Assembly (NCBI GenBank): GCA_000320605.2
Contig: KB445797.1
Span: 990,474 to 1,054,473, forward strand
Reading direction: 5' to 3'
DNA length: 64,000 nucleotides
Origin: Gelatoporia subvermispora B
Lineage: Eukaryota; Basidiomycota; Agaricomycetes; Polyporales; Gelatoporiaceae
Part shown: positions 13,679 through 24,274 of the stretch, one piece after another
How the letters are laid out: every line of letters begins with the position of its first letter
How positions within the stretch are numbered: the stretch's first letter is position 1
The notes under the pieces: model-generated
Told to the model about the DNA's origin: nothing
What the model saw: the letters and a program-made list of their open reading frames with translations, nothing else
The model's database searches: none
Position numbers and translations under genes: made by a program

Positions 13679-16056
13679 GGAGGGGATGAGCGAGAGGTAG
13701 GATTTGCATGTCCGAGGATCTCTTTTTACGCTGCTTGTGATGTGGGAATTCTCCATGCATCAATTAGGCGCTGTCATTCGACTATAGGGTGCGATGATTC
13801 CACCATTCCTCGTGTAGTCCAGATTGCGACTGTGAAGAACTTGACCATTCCACGTGTAGCTCAGATTGTGACCAGGCTATGATCTGTAGCTTCGCTGATT
13901 CAGTACTGCATGACGCATATGCCGTCCATGAAGAACAGCCTCCTTACGTCGCAACGACATTCCAAGTGATATACAGGACGGATTATCACGCTTAGGAAGT
14001 TCAGAAATAGATGTACGACACATGTGCACCGCCCAGCGATTGCGTGCCCAACTCAGCTGACAGGAGGCGGGGTATATATGACGATCGGCACGAGGTAACA
14101 GCGACCATAGCCCCTGAAGTTGCAGCTGGATACCTCCGGAAGCAATGGGGTGCATGGAGGCACTAGGCAACACAAGGTAACGCCGATGTAGATCGGCAAC
14201 CACAAAACTCACGTCAGACATGGACAGAGATGAACAACTTGCGGGCAGACTAGAAGAGTCGTTTGAAGCGGTGTGGGTGATGGCGGGCGGCGGCATTTGC
14301 CGAGTCGGAGAGTTCAGTTGTCGCACTGCTGTGGTGGTGCAATCAAGGCGGTCCTGCGGTCCTGCATCTAACCGCGTGAGCTCAACATTACATTGACCGT
14401 AATTAACTGGCACTGAGACATTCAAACATGTTATTTCGATAAGCACCAAAAAAGATTCGACTTCTGGCACGCGCCGAACCGAGTGGTTGTGTTGTGCAGT
14501 CTGCACTCCATCCCAAAATGATGCACGACGATCGAGGGACATCACAAATCATTGTAATCACGTTTTAACTTCTCGCGCAGCTATATACGCGGCCAATTCC
14601 TGCAAGAGAAAGTCACATACCCAATGGGGTTTGTGTAAGATATGTCATTGAAGCCGAGTTGGAGGTGTGTATACTGTGATGACGTGCACAAGGTCAGTCT
14701 ACCATCATATTATAATACGTACGGTATACTATAGACCACTAAAAATGCATGCTGACTACCAGAGGGGACGGAAAGCATCATCGAGGCTCCCAAAGCACTG
14801 ATGAGAATAAAGGTTCTTAGGGCATTGAGAGCCGCGCATCACGTGAGCAAATCTTCACATTCAGACCTCGTTTGCAACTAAACCTCGACTTTGAATAAAT
14901 GACGATGAATAATGTCACAGAATCCTGCCGATTTCCAAGAAGTCTTGAGAAGGGGCTAGGATAATGCTGTGTCCAACGCCACAACAAATGTTGCGAGCCG
15001 CGCGATCGGCCGTGTTGCGATCGAGTCTGAAATCACGTGATGTTAATCTCACGATCAATTGTGCAACTTTGCGTAGCGCCTTGCAACTTCTCTCTGCAAG
15101 TCCAACGTTCACAGTTGGACTGGTGCATCGTACAGCAGACTGATCCCTGCCCTACCGCCAATACACATCAATAGAGGAATGGAGCTTGCCTTCACTACTG
15201 GACCCCTGTGTGGATTGAAAGCCTTCCAATTTGGTGCTCCTTGTCCCCGCAGGCTGCTGTCATGTCAGTTGTATCGGATGGCGACGCTGGCCGTTGTTCT
15301 ATGCGGAGCCAAATTATCCGGTAACCTGCCCCTTCTAACGAATTCTTTACATTGAATTTCACAAGATACCATCGTTCCCTGAACCGCCCTGCGGACCATA
15401 TAGGCTGCATCAACCGGCAACATCGGCACAGCTCTCGACAGATACATGGTGCGCAATCTCAAACTCTGTGCAAGCGTAAAAATTACTAACATTTGTCGAT
15501 TTCTTACCTTATTCTGCTCCAGTCATCCAGTAATGGACATCGGACATCAAGTGACCCCCGCCGAGCCCCCCGACTTCACCTCTCCGCCTCCTTCAACGCC
15601 CGAGACTCCTCGGATATCGACTCCTAGACCTGTGCCGCGATGACAAGCTTCTTGACAAATTTCTTGACAGGACGACCCAGCTAGCTGGTGCCCCGGTCCC
15701 CGTCCTTCCTCACGTGGTGAAGATATACTGATTATGACTATATGACTACACGGCCTCCCGAAGACATCTGCATACTTCAGATCGTATATACCTCAATCAC
15801 CTGTACTGCCGATGTCCTGCGCCCTGCTGCTTTGGCCCTCCCCAGTTTGCGGTAGCCCCCTCCTGCACTATACACGGTCGTCGAAGCACATTATGGATAT
15901 GTTGGTTTCAGATGAGACTACTCAAATAAGCGCGTTGCATTGCGCGGGATGGACTGCAGAGCCCACAGCAGAGCAACTCGCTCATCGAGTCCCACCAAAC
16001 GGCAAGAGCCAGCACTTCCTTCACCTCCTCCCCGCCATCCTCAATCTCAAAGCGAC
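13679..16056. other. Gap with no confidently supported gene
   Basis: A 222-codon minus-strand frame at 13877-14545 includes a Ser/Pro-rich stretch ending at a possible splice donor near 14215, and could be part of a small secreted or membrane protein. No conserved motif, membrane span or closed exon chain was found. The stretch 14550-15800 is AT-richer and holds nothing recognisable. The last 250 bp are presumably the promoter of the next gene. Confidence 0.45.
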
Positions 16057-17292
16057 ATGTCTAGAAAGAGAGCTCGCGACGGCAACGAAGGTGGGAGGAG
16101 AGATGGCAGGCGCAAGAAGCTGCCGAAGTTGGAGGCTGACGAGAGCCATGTGAGTCATATTCTTGCAGTGAAGTGCAACACTAACTCTTCTTTATGTAGT
16201 TCCCAATATGGGGGCGGCGTGGCATGTTCGTGCAAGAATCAGTTCCGGAAACCTACGATTCAGTCATCAATTTCGATACCCCTCAGTTTCGTCGAGCAGA
16301 GGTCACCTCGGCTGCATCTGCGGTGGCGTCTGACGTATACCAGATTGGGTCTGCAGCCACTCGTCCTGCGGCGCTACCCCTGTTCAATCAATACGCTTTG
16401 GAACAACCAACCGCTACCATCGCAGCTTCGGGAGATGAGAATTCGTTCGACTTTGCGATGCCCTGCAGAAAGGCACCGACTCCAGCCTCTGAGGGAGCCT
16501 CACGTATCGAAGTGGAATTTGATGCTGGCTACGACACGCTTCGTGGAGCGAGCACACCGTTTCCCCTGCTGCATGCTCGCTCAGGACCGCCACCCATACC
16601 CTATTGGTCTCGTCCAGACAGGTCCAGTACGAGCACGACTGTGGCAAGCAGGAGTGTCTCGACTTATACCGCCTCCTCTGGTTCTCCGGTTCCCTCTCTG
16701 ACCTCGTCGGCCTCATTTGTGAGTGAGTCGTCTAACTCGCGCTATCGTCGCTCGAGCCGGGTTCGAGATATTGGTCCAATCGACATCACAGGTACGTTGT
16801 CTGGTGAATTTATGCTCATACCTCGGCTCAATGCATTTCTTACAGCAAATCGCGACGCCCCTTTCATTGCGATGCCCACGCCTATCGTGCCACCTTGGTC
16901 CATCCCAGTCGCCGAGAACCTGTTTATCGAGACTCCTCCGAACAACCCTGTGCAGGTACATAACTCTGATGTCCAACACGTTTCTCGCGATTTCAGTCGC
17001 GGGAAGCTCCATACAGCATTGTATAACGCCGCTGAATATGCTGGACCGAACTCCAGCATGTCGAGTCCCACAGCTGTGCATTACTCAGCAGGTTTGTACT
17101 CCTTGACAACACTTACCATTCCTGGTATGCTAACCCTCAGAGTTAGGCCCACAGTCCTTGTCTATGGCCGGCTGCGCCGACCGGCTGATATCTTTCGACA
17201 ATCAAGCTGACTTCGACTTGAGACCGTTCGAGGAAGCTTATGCTGACATTATGGCTCAATTCGATGAGATAATGCGCCGTGAAGGATTCTAG
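16057..17292 (+). CDS. Basic N-terminus protein of unknown function, tandem paralogue 1
   Basis: Exons 16057-16149, 16200-16791, 16846-17091 and 17141-17292 close as 360 residues. Exon 1 encodes exactly 31 residues and starts MSRKRARD with the basic clusters GRRDGRRKKLPK, a likely nuclear localisation signal. Exon 2 opens FPIWGRRGMF. The middle is rich in Ser, Thr and Pro and probably disordered, with SGPPPIPYWSRPD. The C-terminus ends in an acidic-aromatic helix (DFDLRPFEEAYADIMAQFDE). The neighbour at 18409-19300 shares the start, the 31-codon first exon, the GPPP.PY.SRPD motif and the C-terminal AD.D...AQ.DE pattern. I do not recognise the family. Confidence 0.7.
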
Positions 17293-18408
17293 GGGATGGC
17301 GATGGACACCGACTTCAGCTGCCAATGAGGACACCCCATTTTTTCACGATTCCCTAGTTTGTGTATTCCATCAAATTCGTTCCTTCATCAATACGGCTCA
17401 ACATGTAGCTCACAAATTTCACTGGACATTCATTGGCTGAATCTTATTTCGATGTTCGTTGGGAATATGTGTTCTTCATATTACCACGTGTCCTTTCAGT
17501 TCCGCAAGCGTAGCTGAACCTTTTGTCGCGCAATAGTACAACGGAGACCTGGGTAGTGCTAAATTGTAGCGATGATGGTTGTGTCTGCGTAGCAACAGAT
17601 ACCGATGGTCACAGTGTGCTGGCTGACCACCCCAAGACCTTTCAAGACGCGCCTTCGACGCGAGGGCTTGATCGATCGCGTCTCGATCACATGCTTTTCA
17701 GGTTGGTATCCACGTAGCGCCCACCTTATTGTCTTCCAATTCCAATTCAACGTTGCTCATCCTGAACTCGAGTCGAATGTTCCTCATATATGTCTTCGCT
17801 CCCGATGGCGTGTTGCCACAGTCACGACCTTCTCGATAGCCTGCAACACTCACCGGTGTCTATATTCAGACCCCCTTATCTCTCCTGTCACAACACTTGC
17901 AGTAGTTGGCGACATTGTTACTGTCCGTTGTCCTGCGTGGAAAACGGCAATCTGCAATTTACTGCACTTGTAATATCTATTTACCTGGTGTGCACTACCA
18001 ATCCATATGCTGGCTGACCGAACACCACCAGTCGTGAGATTTGTTCTGCAGTTTATGGCTCTGCCGATCTACTGGCGCGTTCCTCGCCGCTCCTAGTATT
18101 ACGAGGTTGCTATGCGACCTTGCGTACATTCTATGCCTGCCATGTCGCAGCCCGAAGGGTACCTTCACAATTACCTGCACTGCCAACGTCCTACGTCCAG
18201 ATTCTCCGGCATCCTTGAATCCTCCATGAACCATATACGGTGGTACAGCCATCATCTGATCTAATCAATTGTGAGTGAGAACGTACAAATGGACAAGGTG
18301 CAATGTGTGGAGGGCGTTATAGGGTGCAGGGTGCCCGACTGCTCACTCAGCGTCAACAACCCATCACTATAACCAGTGTCTCTTCAGTCGTTTCTCAGCT
18401 TCCTCGAG
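17293..18408. other. Intergenic region between tandem paralogues
   Basis: It holds the 3' flank of paralogue 1 and the promoter of paralogue 2. Short open frames (17605-17973, 17790-18017) lack features of real exons. Confidence 0.5.
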
Positions 18409-19300
18409 ATGTCTAGGAAGAGGGTCCTGGAAGCCGACGATGTCGAAAGTGGTCGCAAGCGGAAGAGGCTTCCCAAAGGGCTGAGAGATTACGAGGGCAA
18501 TGTGAGTGCGTTATCTCTGGCAAAGCCCAATGCTGATCCTCGTCTCAATAGATCGTACTATGGGGGCAGCATGGCATACTCGACCGTAATCCTGAAACCT
18601 TCGAACTGCATGACATGGTCATCGATCCTCACTCTCCGGGGTTTGAACGAGCCGACTTCAATTCCACAGTTATTTCAGCGACGACCAGCAGCAGTTCAGA
18701 AGTACATAGCATCGAATATATACCCACACTTCCTCCCATCGGTCAACACGTCTCGGGACCATCTAACGCTTCTATCAATAGTCCGAACTTGAACAGTTCA
18801 ATGAACCTTACTCAGTTGCGCGGAAGGATGCAGGTCGTCTACGAGAGTAACGGCAGCCATATCAACAGTTTACAGCGATCGTCGATCACGCCGGTTCCCA
18901 CCCCGCAGACGCCATCAGGTCCTCCCCCTGTTCCATACTGTTCTCGCCCAGACATGCCTGCTACTAGCCTATATGAGACGAGAATGAGTACACCTTCGGC
19001 CATAGAGCGTGGCTCTTGTGATCACCATCCGAGTGGAGTGCAACTCAACGATGCAGTCGACGCCACAGGTACGTCCGAATGCGCGTATATATTTTGAGAA
19101 GCATCAACCCTGGATTTATAGGAATTCATGACACTCCCCTCATATCAATGTCATCGCCCATTACACAGCACTTTTCTATCCTGAACGACGAAGCAGATGT
19201 CGACTTTAATATGAGCAAGGAGAATTGGACTCGGATTGTGGCACAATATGATGAGCTGAACGCACGACCCCCTGCCAAAGCCGTGGTCAACAGTTCCTGA
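18409..19300 (+). CDS. Basic N-terminus protein of unknown function, tandem paralogue 2
   Basis: Exons 18409-18501, 18552-19068 and 19122-19300 close as 262 residues. The first exon is again exactly 31 codons, beginning MSRKRVLE with ESGRKRKRLPKG. Exon 2 begins IVLWGQHGIL, aligned with FPIWGRRGMF of paralogue 1, and contains SGPPPVPYCSRPDMP. The end has ADVDFNMSKENW and RIVAQYDEL. Compared with paralogue 1 it lacks about 100 residues and one intron in the 3' half. Both genes point the same way, about 1.1 kb apart, so a tandem duplication with later loss or gain in the 3' half is the simplest explanation. Function unknown; the basic start suggests a nuclear role. Confidence 0.68.
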
Positions 19301-20655
19301 TGAGACTTCCACACAACCACGACTATTCACTCGCGCGGCGCTTGTATGGGTTGTGTCTTGTCTTGCATCGCACAATCTTCTCAACGTTCACGTCATCAGC
19401 TCCCGTTCACGTTACGGTCAGATTATCTCCAGAAAATGGACTATTACTGACTTGCATAATGTACAGTCACCACGTTATTGTAGACCGATGTAACGAAGCC
19501 TGCGATAACGAGCATTGACATTGTGATACGCCGGCGCTTGACACAAGAACCGAACCTTCGTGTTCTTATCATTTGTTACTGCTTGACGCAACACTGAATA
19601 CTGAGGCAAGCAAGGCCCGAACGACCTTAACGGCTGTCTGATCGATTGATTCTCATCGCATTGATCGTATGACAGATCTCGCACAATTTCTTCCGGACCA
19701 ACAGTGTGGCTAACATAGATATCCTCCTGACTGGTTTGAATGTAGACTTGGGACGCATGGTGTCATACGTGATCATACCTTTGTCATAGCCTGCCTAACT
19801 TGAGTATGCTACACAAAGTAATCTTACCGCCCGCATGGTACCAACATCAAACCAAAGTATTCTATCTAATGAATTTGCTAGATCGCTCTATACGATGCTC
19901 ACGAAGATGGCCACGAGCCTATGCATGGTGCCCAGGGCCAATCACAACCAATGATCTCGCAGAGCATGTCACGACTTGAGCCATGTCAGAAGTCGTCAAA
20001 CAATCAGCGCGTTGTGTAGCCATAGTGTGATCTTGGCCGAGCGGTGCCGCAGTCGCGCCAAGACTTCGCAGCAGGTCCATATGGTCGACACCACACGTCC
20101 GATCTTGGCAAGTGCTTGGAATGCTGTAGTAGGTCCAGGAGGGGCCTTCGACACCGGAATGCGCCCATTTTATTGATCGAAAAACCTAACCATCTCCTAG
20201 CGAATACGCGACAAAACGTGCTGGTAGCCATGGGATGAGCGGTCAAGCTACAGAGGTCCACATTTGGACGACCAGTCAGGCGCTGGAACTCGCGCCGAGC
20301 GCCCACATCGACTGCCGCGACGACAGGCGCAGCACGCTCGAGTTCAAGTTGCTTCTCGCCGGCGGGTCGCGAGAACTGCCTATGTTGTGTGGAGCGAGCA
20401 CAGTCGACAATCCTACTGCCAAGCATTTCGTCAAGCCTTAAGAGGAACTATGACGGAGAAACGCGGCGGTGCTGGATATGCTGCAACTTGCGCGCGGTAG
20501 GCTTGGCTCGCGCATTCCACAGTACATACTCATTCGGCTTGTGACTTGGCTGTCGTCTCAGCCTCCTCCGCAGCTGTTTCTGTCGGGGATCGGAATTTAT
20601 GGCTTGCTGACGGATGGAGCTCTGTACTGCGCTAGACCTTCGACAGCCGCAAGCA
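19301..20655. other. Gap with no supported gene
   Basis: Overlapping open frames on both strands at 20000-20500 arise in a GC-rich patch and show no motif. They may be remnants of an older element. No terminal repeats are visible. Confidence 0.45.
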
Positions 20656-20664
20656 TATATAAAT
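20656..20664 (+). promoter_or_regulatory. TATA box of the actin gene
   Basis: The sequence tatataaat lies 87-95 bp upstream of the actin ATG at 20751, a normal distance for a fungal TATA promoter. Confidence 0.55.
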
Positions 20665-20750
20665 GCAGGTCAAAGATGAGCTCTGGGCACTAACAACTTG
20701 ACTTGAATCCTCGCGATAAATCAAACTCGTAACTTCTACTATTCTCGATG

Positions 20751-22339
20751 ATGGACGACGATATTGCTGCACTCGTACGCCATGTCTCTTACATTTCACA
20801 TATGATCCATCTCAGGTATGCCCCACTTTGAGGTCATTGACAATGGATCGGGCATGTGCAAGGCTGGCTGTGAGTACATCGATGGTAATTCTTGGTCTCT
20901 TGCTGATGCATCCCCGTGATAGTTGCTGGTAAATACTCTGAACCACGAATAAAGTTCTGATATTAACGTTTCAAAAGGCGATGATGCTCCTCGTGCAGTG
21001 TTTCCGTGAGTAATGCGACCTCAGAATGCTAAGCGATAGATCAGCCGTCTGACCTACACCTTGCAGCTCGATTGTGGGACACCCTAAGTACCAAGGTGTC
21101 ATGGTTGGTATGGGTCAGAAGGACTCTTATGTTGGGTGAGGTCAAAGTCTGACAGGCATATGTCCGCATCACTTACATGTCTGACAATCAGGGACGAGGC
21201 CCAGGCCAAGCGCGGCGCGCTCTCGCTCAAATATCCCATTGAGCACGGTGTTGTCACAAACTGGGATGACATGGAGAAGATCTGGCATCACACCTTCTTC
21301 AATGAGCTGCGCGTCGCTCCGGAGGAACACCCGGTACTCTTGACAGAGGCTCCGCTCAACCCAAAGGCGAACCGCGAGAAGATGACGCAGACTATGTTCG
21401 AGACGTTCAACGTCCCGGCATTCTACGTCCAGGTCCAGGCTGTGCTTTCTCTCTATGCCTCTGGCCGCACGACTGGCATTGTTCTCGACTCGGGTGATGG
21501 CGTCACGCACACGGTCCCAATCTACGAGGGGTTCTCGCTCCCTCACGCTATACAGCGCATTGATTTGGCGGGCCGTGACCTGACGGACTATCTAGTGAAG
21601 AATTTAACGGAGCGCGGATATTCCTTTACGGGTTCGGCCGAACGCGAGATTGTTCGCGACATCAAGGAGAAACTCTGCTATGTGGCTCTTGATTTCGACA
21701 ACGAGTTGCATACTGCGGCTACCTCCTCGGCTCTCGAGAAGAGCTATGAGCTCCCTGATGGGCAAGTTATCACCATTGGGAACGAGCGGTGGGTGACATC
21801 TTAATCAGTCGAAATGGTCTGTTTACGCTTCGTTAGATTCCGCGCCCCCGAAGCTCTTTTCCAGCCCGCCATGGTTGGTCTCGAGGGTAGTGGTGTACAC
21901 GAGACCACGTGGGTATTCTTGGAACTCCGCACTTCATATATTCTGAGGAACCCCCGTGCAGTTATAACTCCATCTACAAGTGCGACCTGGACATACGTCG
22001 CGACTTGTACGGCAACATTGTTCTTTCTGGCGGTAGTACCATGTTCCCGGGTATCGCGGACCGTATGCAGCGTGAGATAACTGCTCTTGCCCCTGCTACT
22101 ATGAAGGTTAGTAGACATTCATTCTATGAGCTCCCGAAACTTCATCTAAATTCATCGCATAGGTTAAGATCGTCGCACCTCCTGAAAGGAAGTATTCGGT
22201 CTGGATCGGAGGGTCTATCCTCGCGTCGCTCAGCACCTTCCAAAACCTCTGGTGTACCAAGCAGGAGTATGACGAGTCTGGCCCTGGAATTGTTCACCGC
22301 AGTTCGTACTATCCAAACTTGATATCCGATAACCGCTGA
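20751..22339 (+). CDS. Divergent actin with a 6-nt microexon and altered C-terminus
   Basis: Cytoskeletal ATPase that forms filaments. Nine exons close as 384 residues: 20751-20774, 20833-20869, 20923-20928, 20978-21005, 21067-21135, 21192-21788, 21837-21908, 21962-22106 and 22163-22339. Conserved blocks include [104 protein letters not shown] and [19 protein letters not shown]. Three oddities stand out. Exon 3 is only 6 nt. The DNase-loop region reads HPKYQGVM instead of the usual RPRHQGVM. After GPGIVHR the protein ends [12 protein letters not shown] instead of KCF, making it about nine residues longer than the normal 375. It resembles the diverged second actin known in several basidiomycetes; a locus with a damaged 3' end is the alternative. 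Confidence 0.9.
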
Positions 22340-22711
22340 CACGGGATTGTGGCAGAGTGTTTCTGAGCACAGCGATGGCTTCTCTTGGGACATTTTGGTC
22401 ACTGATGAGTATGGTCGACATGTGCGTAATATCAGGCAGGGTGACGCGATGTAGTATGGTACCTGAAACAGAGTTATGTTGTATTTAGCGCGGTCTTGCA
22501 CGTGCATTGAGTCTCTTCGACGATTTGATAACTTATCATCGTCCAGTTGCAACTATCTGCCGCCTCTGTCAAACTTCGCGGAGTCACTTGAGAATGGACG
22601 GTCAGACGAAAGCTTCCAAATGCCGCCAATTAAGTGGGCAGCCACGTCAAGAAGTATTCCATGCTGTAAAAACATATGGCTGTCGCGCAAACAAGCCTTC
22701 ATCTCGAGAGT

Positions 22712-23467
22712 TCACTCAGTGACGTAAATATCGACCAGCTTCCTGACCTTCTTCGCATTGGCATCTGTGATCTCAAGCTCCTGCCTCCAACTAATCTTCG
22801 GATTGTAAGTCTCCAACCAGTCCATCCCAAGCGCTATGTCCACAGGTAATCCCAAGTTCACCACCCAACATGGGGTACTGAATTCGAACCCGAACGCATC
22901 GAACGTCACGTCCACGCGACCGAATACGTTCATGTGCTGTCCGCCGAAGAGAGTGCTGATGTGCACTTCGTCGATGGGGCGTATAGGAACCATACGAGCG
23001 AGGAGCCCGGCGAGACGCACACAGCGGGTGTCGATTAGCGAGGTTGTGCTTCCGGTGGAGAGCGTGCCGCGCGAGTTGGGTAGTCGGAGTGGGTGCACTG
23101 AGATTGGGAATCCCATCGAGACTGCGGTCAGACGCGGGTCCTGGCCCGCGGGAACAGCGGATACGGCTGTAAAGGACTCTTCAACTGCGAGAGGGGGACC
23201 GGTCGCGGGAACAAGTTCAGGGAGACGCGCCCGGATCGCAGCTTCTTTGATGGCATGATTCCGGGCGTTTGGCATTATGTGAATGATCTTAGGCTCGGAG
23301 TCCCCAGATCTGTAGGATGAAGCTTCATCGACCGATTCTTTGCTAGACGACTCTGTCTCCGGCCACTCGTCAGCGGAGCGCGTTGCACCAAATCCTGGAG
23401 TCTGGGTCTTGCGGGCTGTTTGTCTCGGCCTTGTTTCTGCATGTTCCTGTCCTGATACTATCATCAA
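22712..23467 (-). CDS. Retropepsin-like protein from a retroelement, active site lost
   Basis: An uninterrupted 251-codon ORF. The C-terminal half has the layout of the aspartyl protease-like domain of gypsy-type gag-pol proteins: a strand ending SLID, a flap-like segment around VHISTLFGGQHMNVFGRVDV, then the typical VDIALGMDWLETYNPKISW and ELEI. The catalytic DTG/DSGA motif is replaced by DTRC and the usual residues after it appear to be missing, so peptidase activity is unlikely. The N-terminal 100 residues are charged and probably disordered. No reverse transcriptase, integrase or long terminal repeats were found nearby. Either an element fragment by chance still open, or a host protein derived from one. 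It converges with the actin gene, 372 bp between stops. Confidence 0.6.
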   Translation of the reverse strand: MMIVSGQEHAETRPRQTARKTQTPGFGATRSADEWPETESSSKESVDEASSYRSGDSEPKIIHIMPNARNHAIKEAAIRARLPELVPATGPPLAVEESFTAVSAVPAGQDPRLTAVSMGFPISVHPLRLPNSRGTLSTGSTTSLIDTRCVRLAGLLARMVPIRPIDEVHISTLFGGQHMNVFGRVDVTFDAFGFEFSTPCWVVNLGLPVDIALGMDWLETYNPKISWRQELEITDANAKKVRKLVDIYVTE

Positions 23468-24274
23468 CTAAACGAAACGAAGCAAGTGAAGGTGCTGTCA
23501 CCAGACTGGGCGGAAGCACTCCGACTCGATGCCATTATCGACGTATTTATTTCGCTGTGACTGAGCGCCTGTGGGGCTGGTCGATTCGTACACCGGTGAT
23601 CAATCGATTGGTGCCGTGCGCGAACTAGCTCCAGCTTGTAAAAGGAGCCAGGAATCCGACTGAATGCGCTTGCCTTTGACGCGCCATTTATATGGCACAG
23701 GCGCTCAAGCCTTGCCGTTGATCTGGCACGGCACGAGGCAAACTATTTCCTTCTCAGGCAACAATGCGGGATATTTCCTAGGAACTATGGCACGCCGGAT
23801 CGGTGTGCTGGCTTCCGCATGAATTACTCTCTATTGCTTCCTGATAAACACTATCAGACTGCCAGTGGAGTCGGGTGTCGCCATAGATGCCTTCCGCTGG
23901 TCGCGCTTGTCAATCAAATTGCATGCATCCATTCTTGCGTTGTCTGACTCCGACTGAGTCGCGTGGGTCTCCACATCACATCAAGCAGAATCTGTGTGGT
24001 TTTCCCTAATACATATGTCACCGTCAGAAGTGCTCTCATGTGGGTAGAATGCTTGCAGCCATTTAAAGAATACACTTGATGCGCTTATGCTTTCGATGTC
24101 TCTGAATGCTGGGAACCAGGATTGGCGCTCCTCAAACTGCCATGACCTCACCTCTTATGAGAATAAACCTTACTCGTGGGAAGCTCCTTCATGCAAGCAG
24201 GGTGCACTGCTCCTCAGGAACTCGCCTATTGCTGCTCATCGTGATCCTATTCTTTGCTTCACTACCTCGTAACT
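23468..24274. other. Gap with no supported gene
   Basis: It holds the 5' flanks of the retropepsin-like ORF and the NLR gene, which are divergent. Open frames here are short and overlap on all strands. The frame upstream of 24275 begins only with TTG, so the NLR start was placed at 24275. Confidence 0.5.

Noticed and set aside
13877..14545. 222-codon minus-strand ORF
   Set aside because: No signal peptide, membrane span or family motif, and no closed exon chain; kept only as a note in the gap entry.
20004..20426. 140-codon minus-strand ORF in a GC-rich patch
   Set aside because: Overlaps other long frames on the plus strand with no conserved pattern; likely chance.
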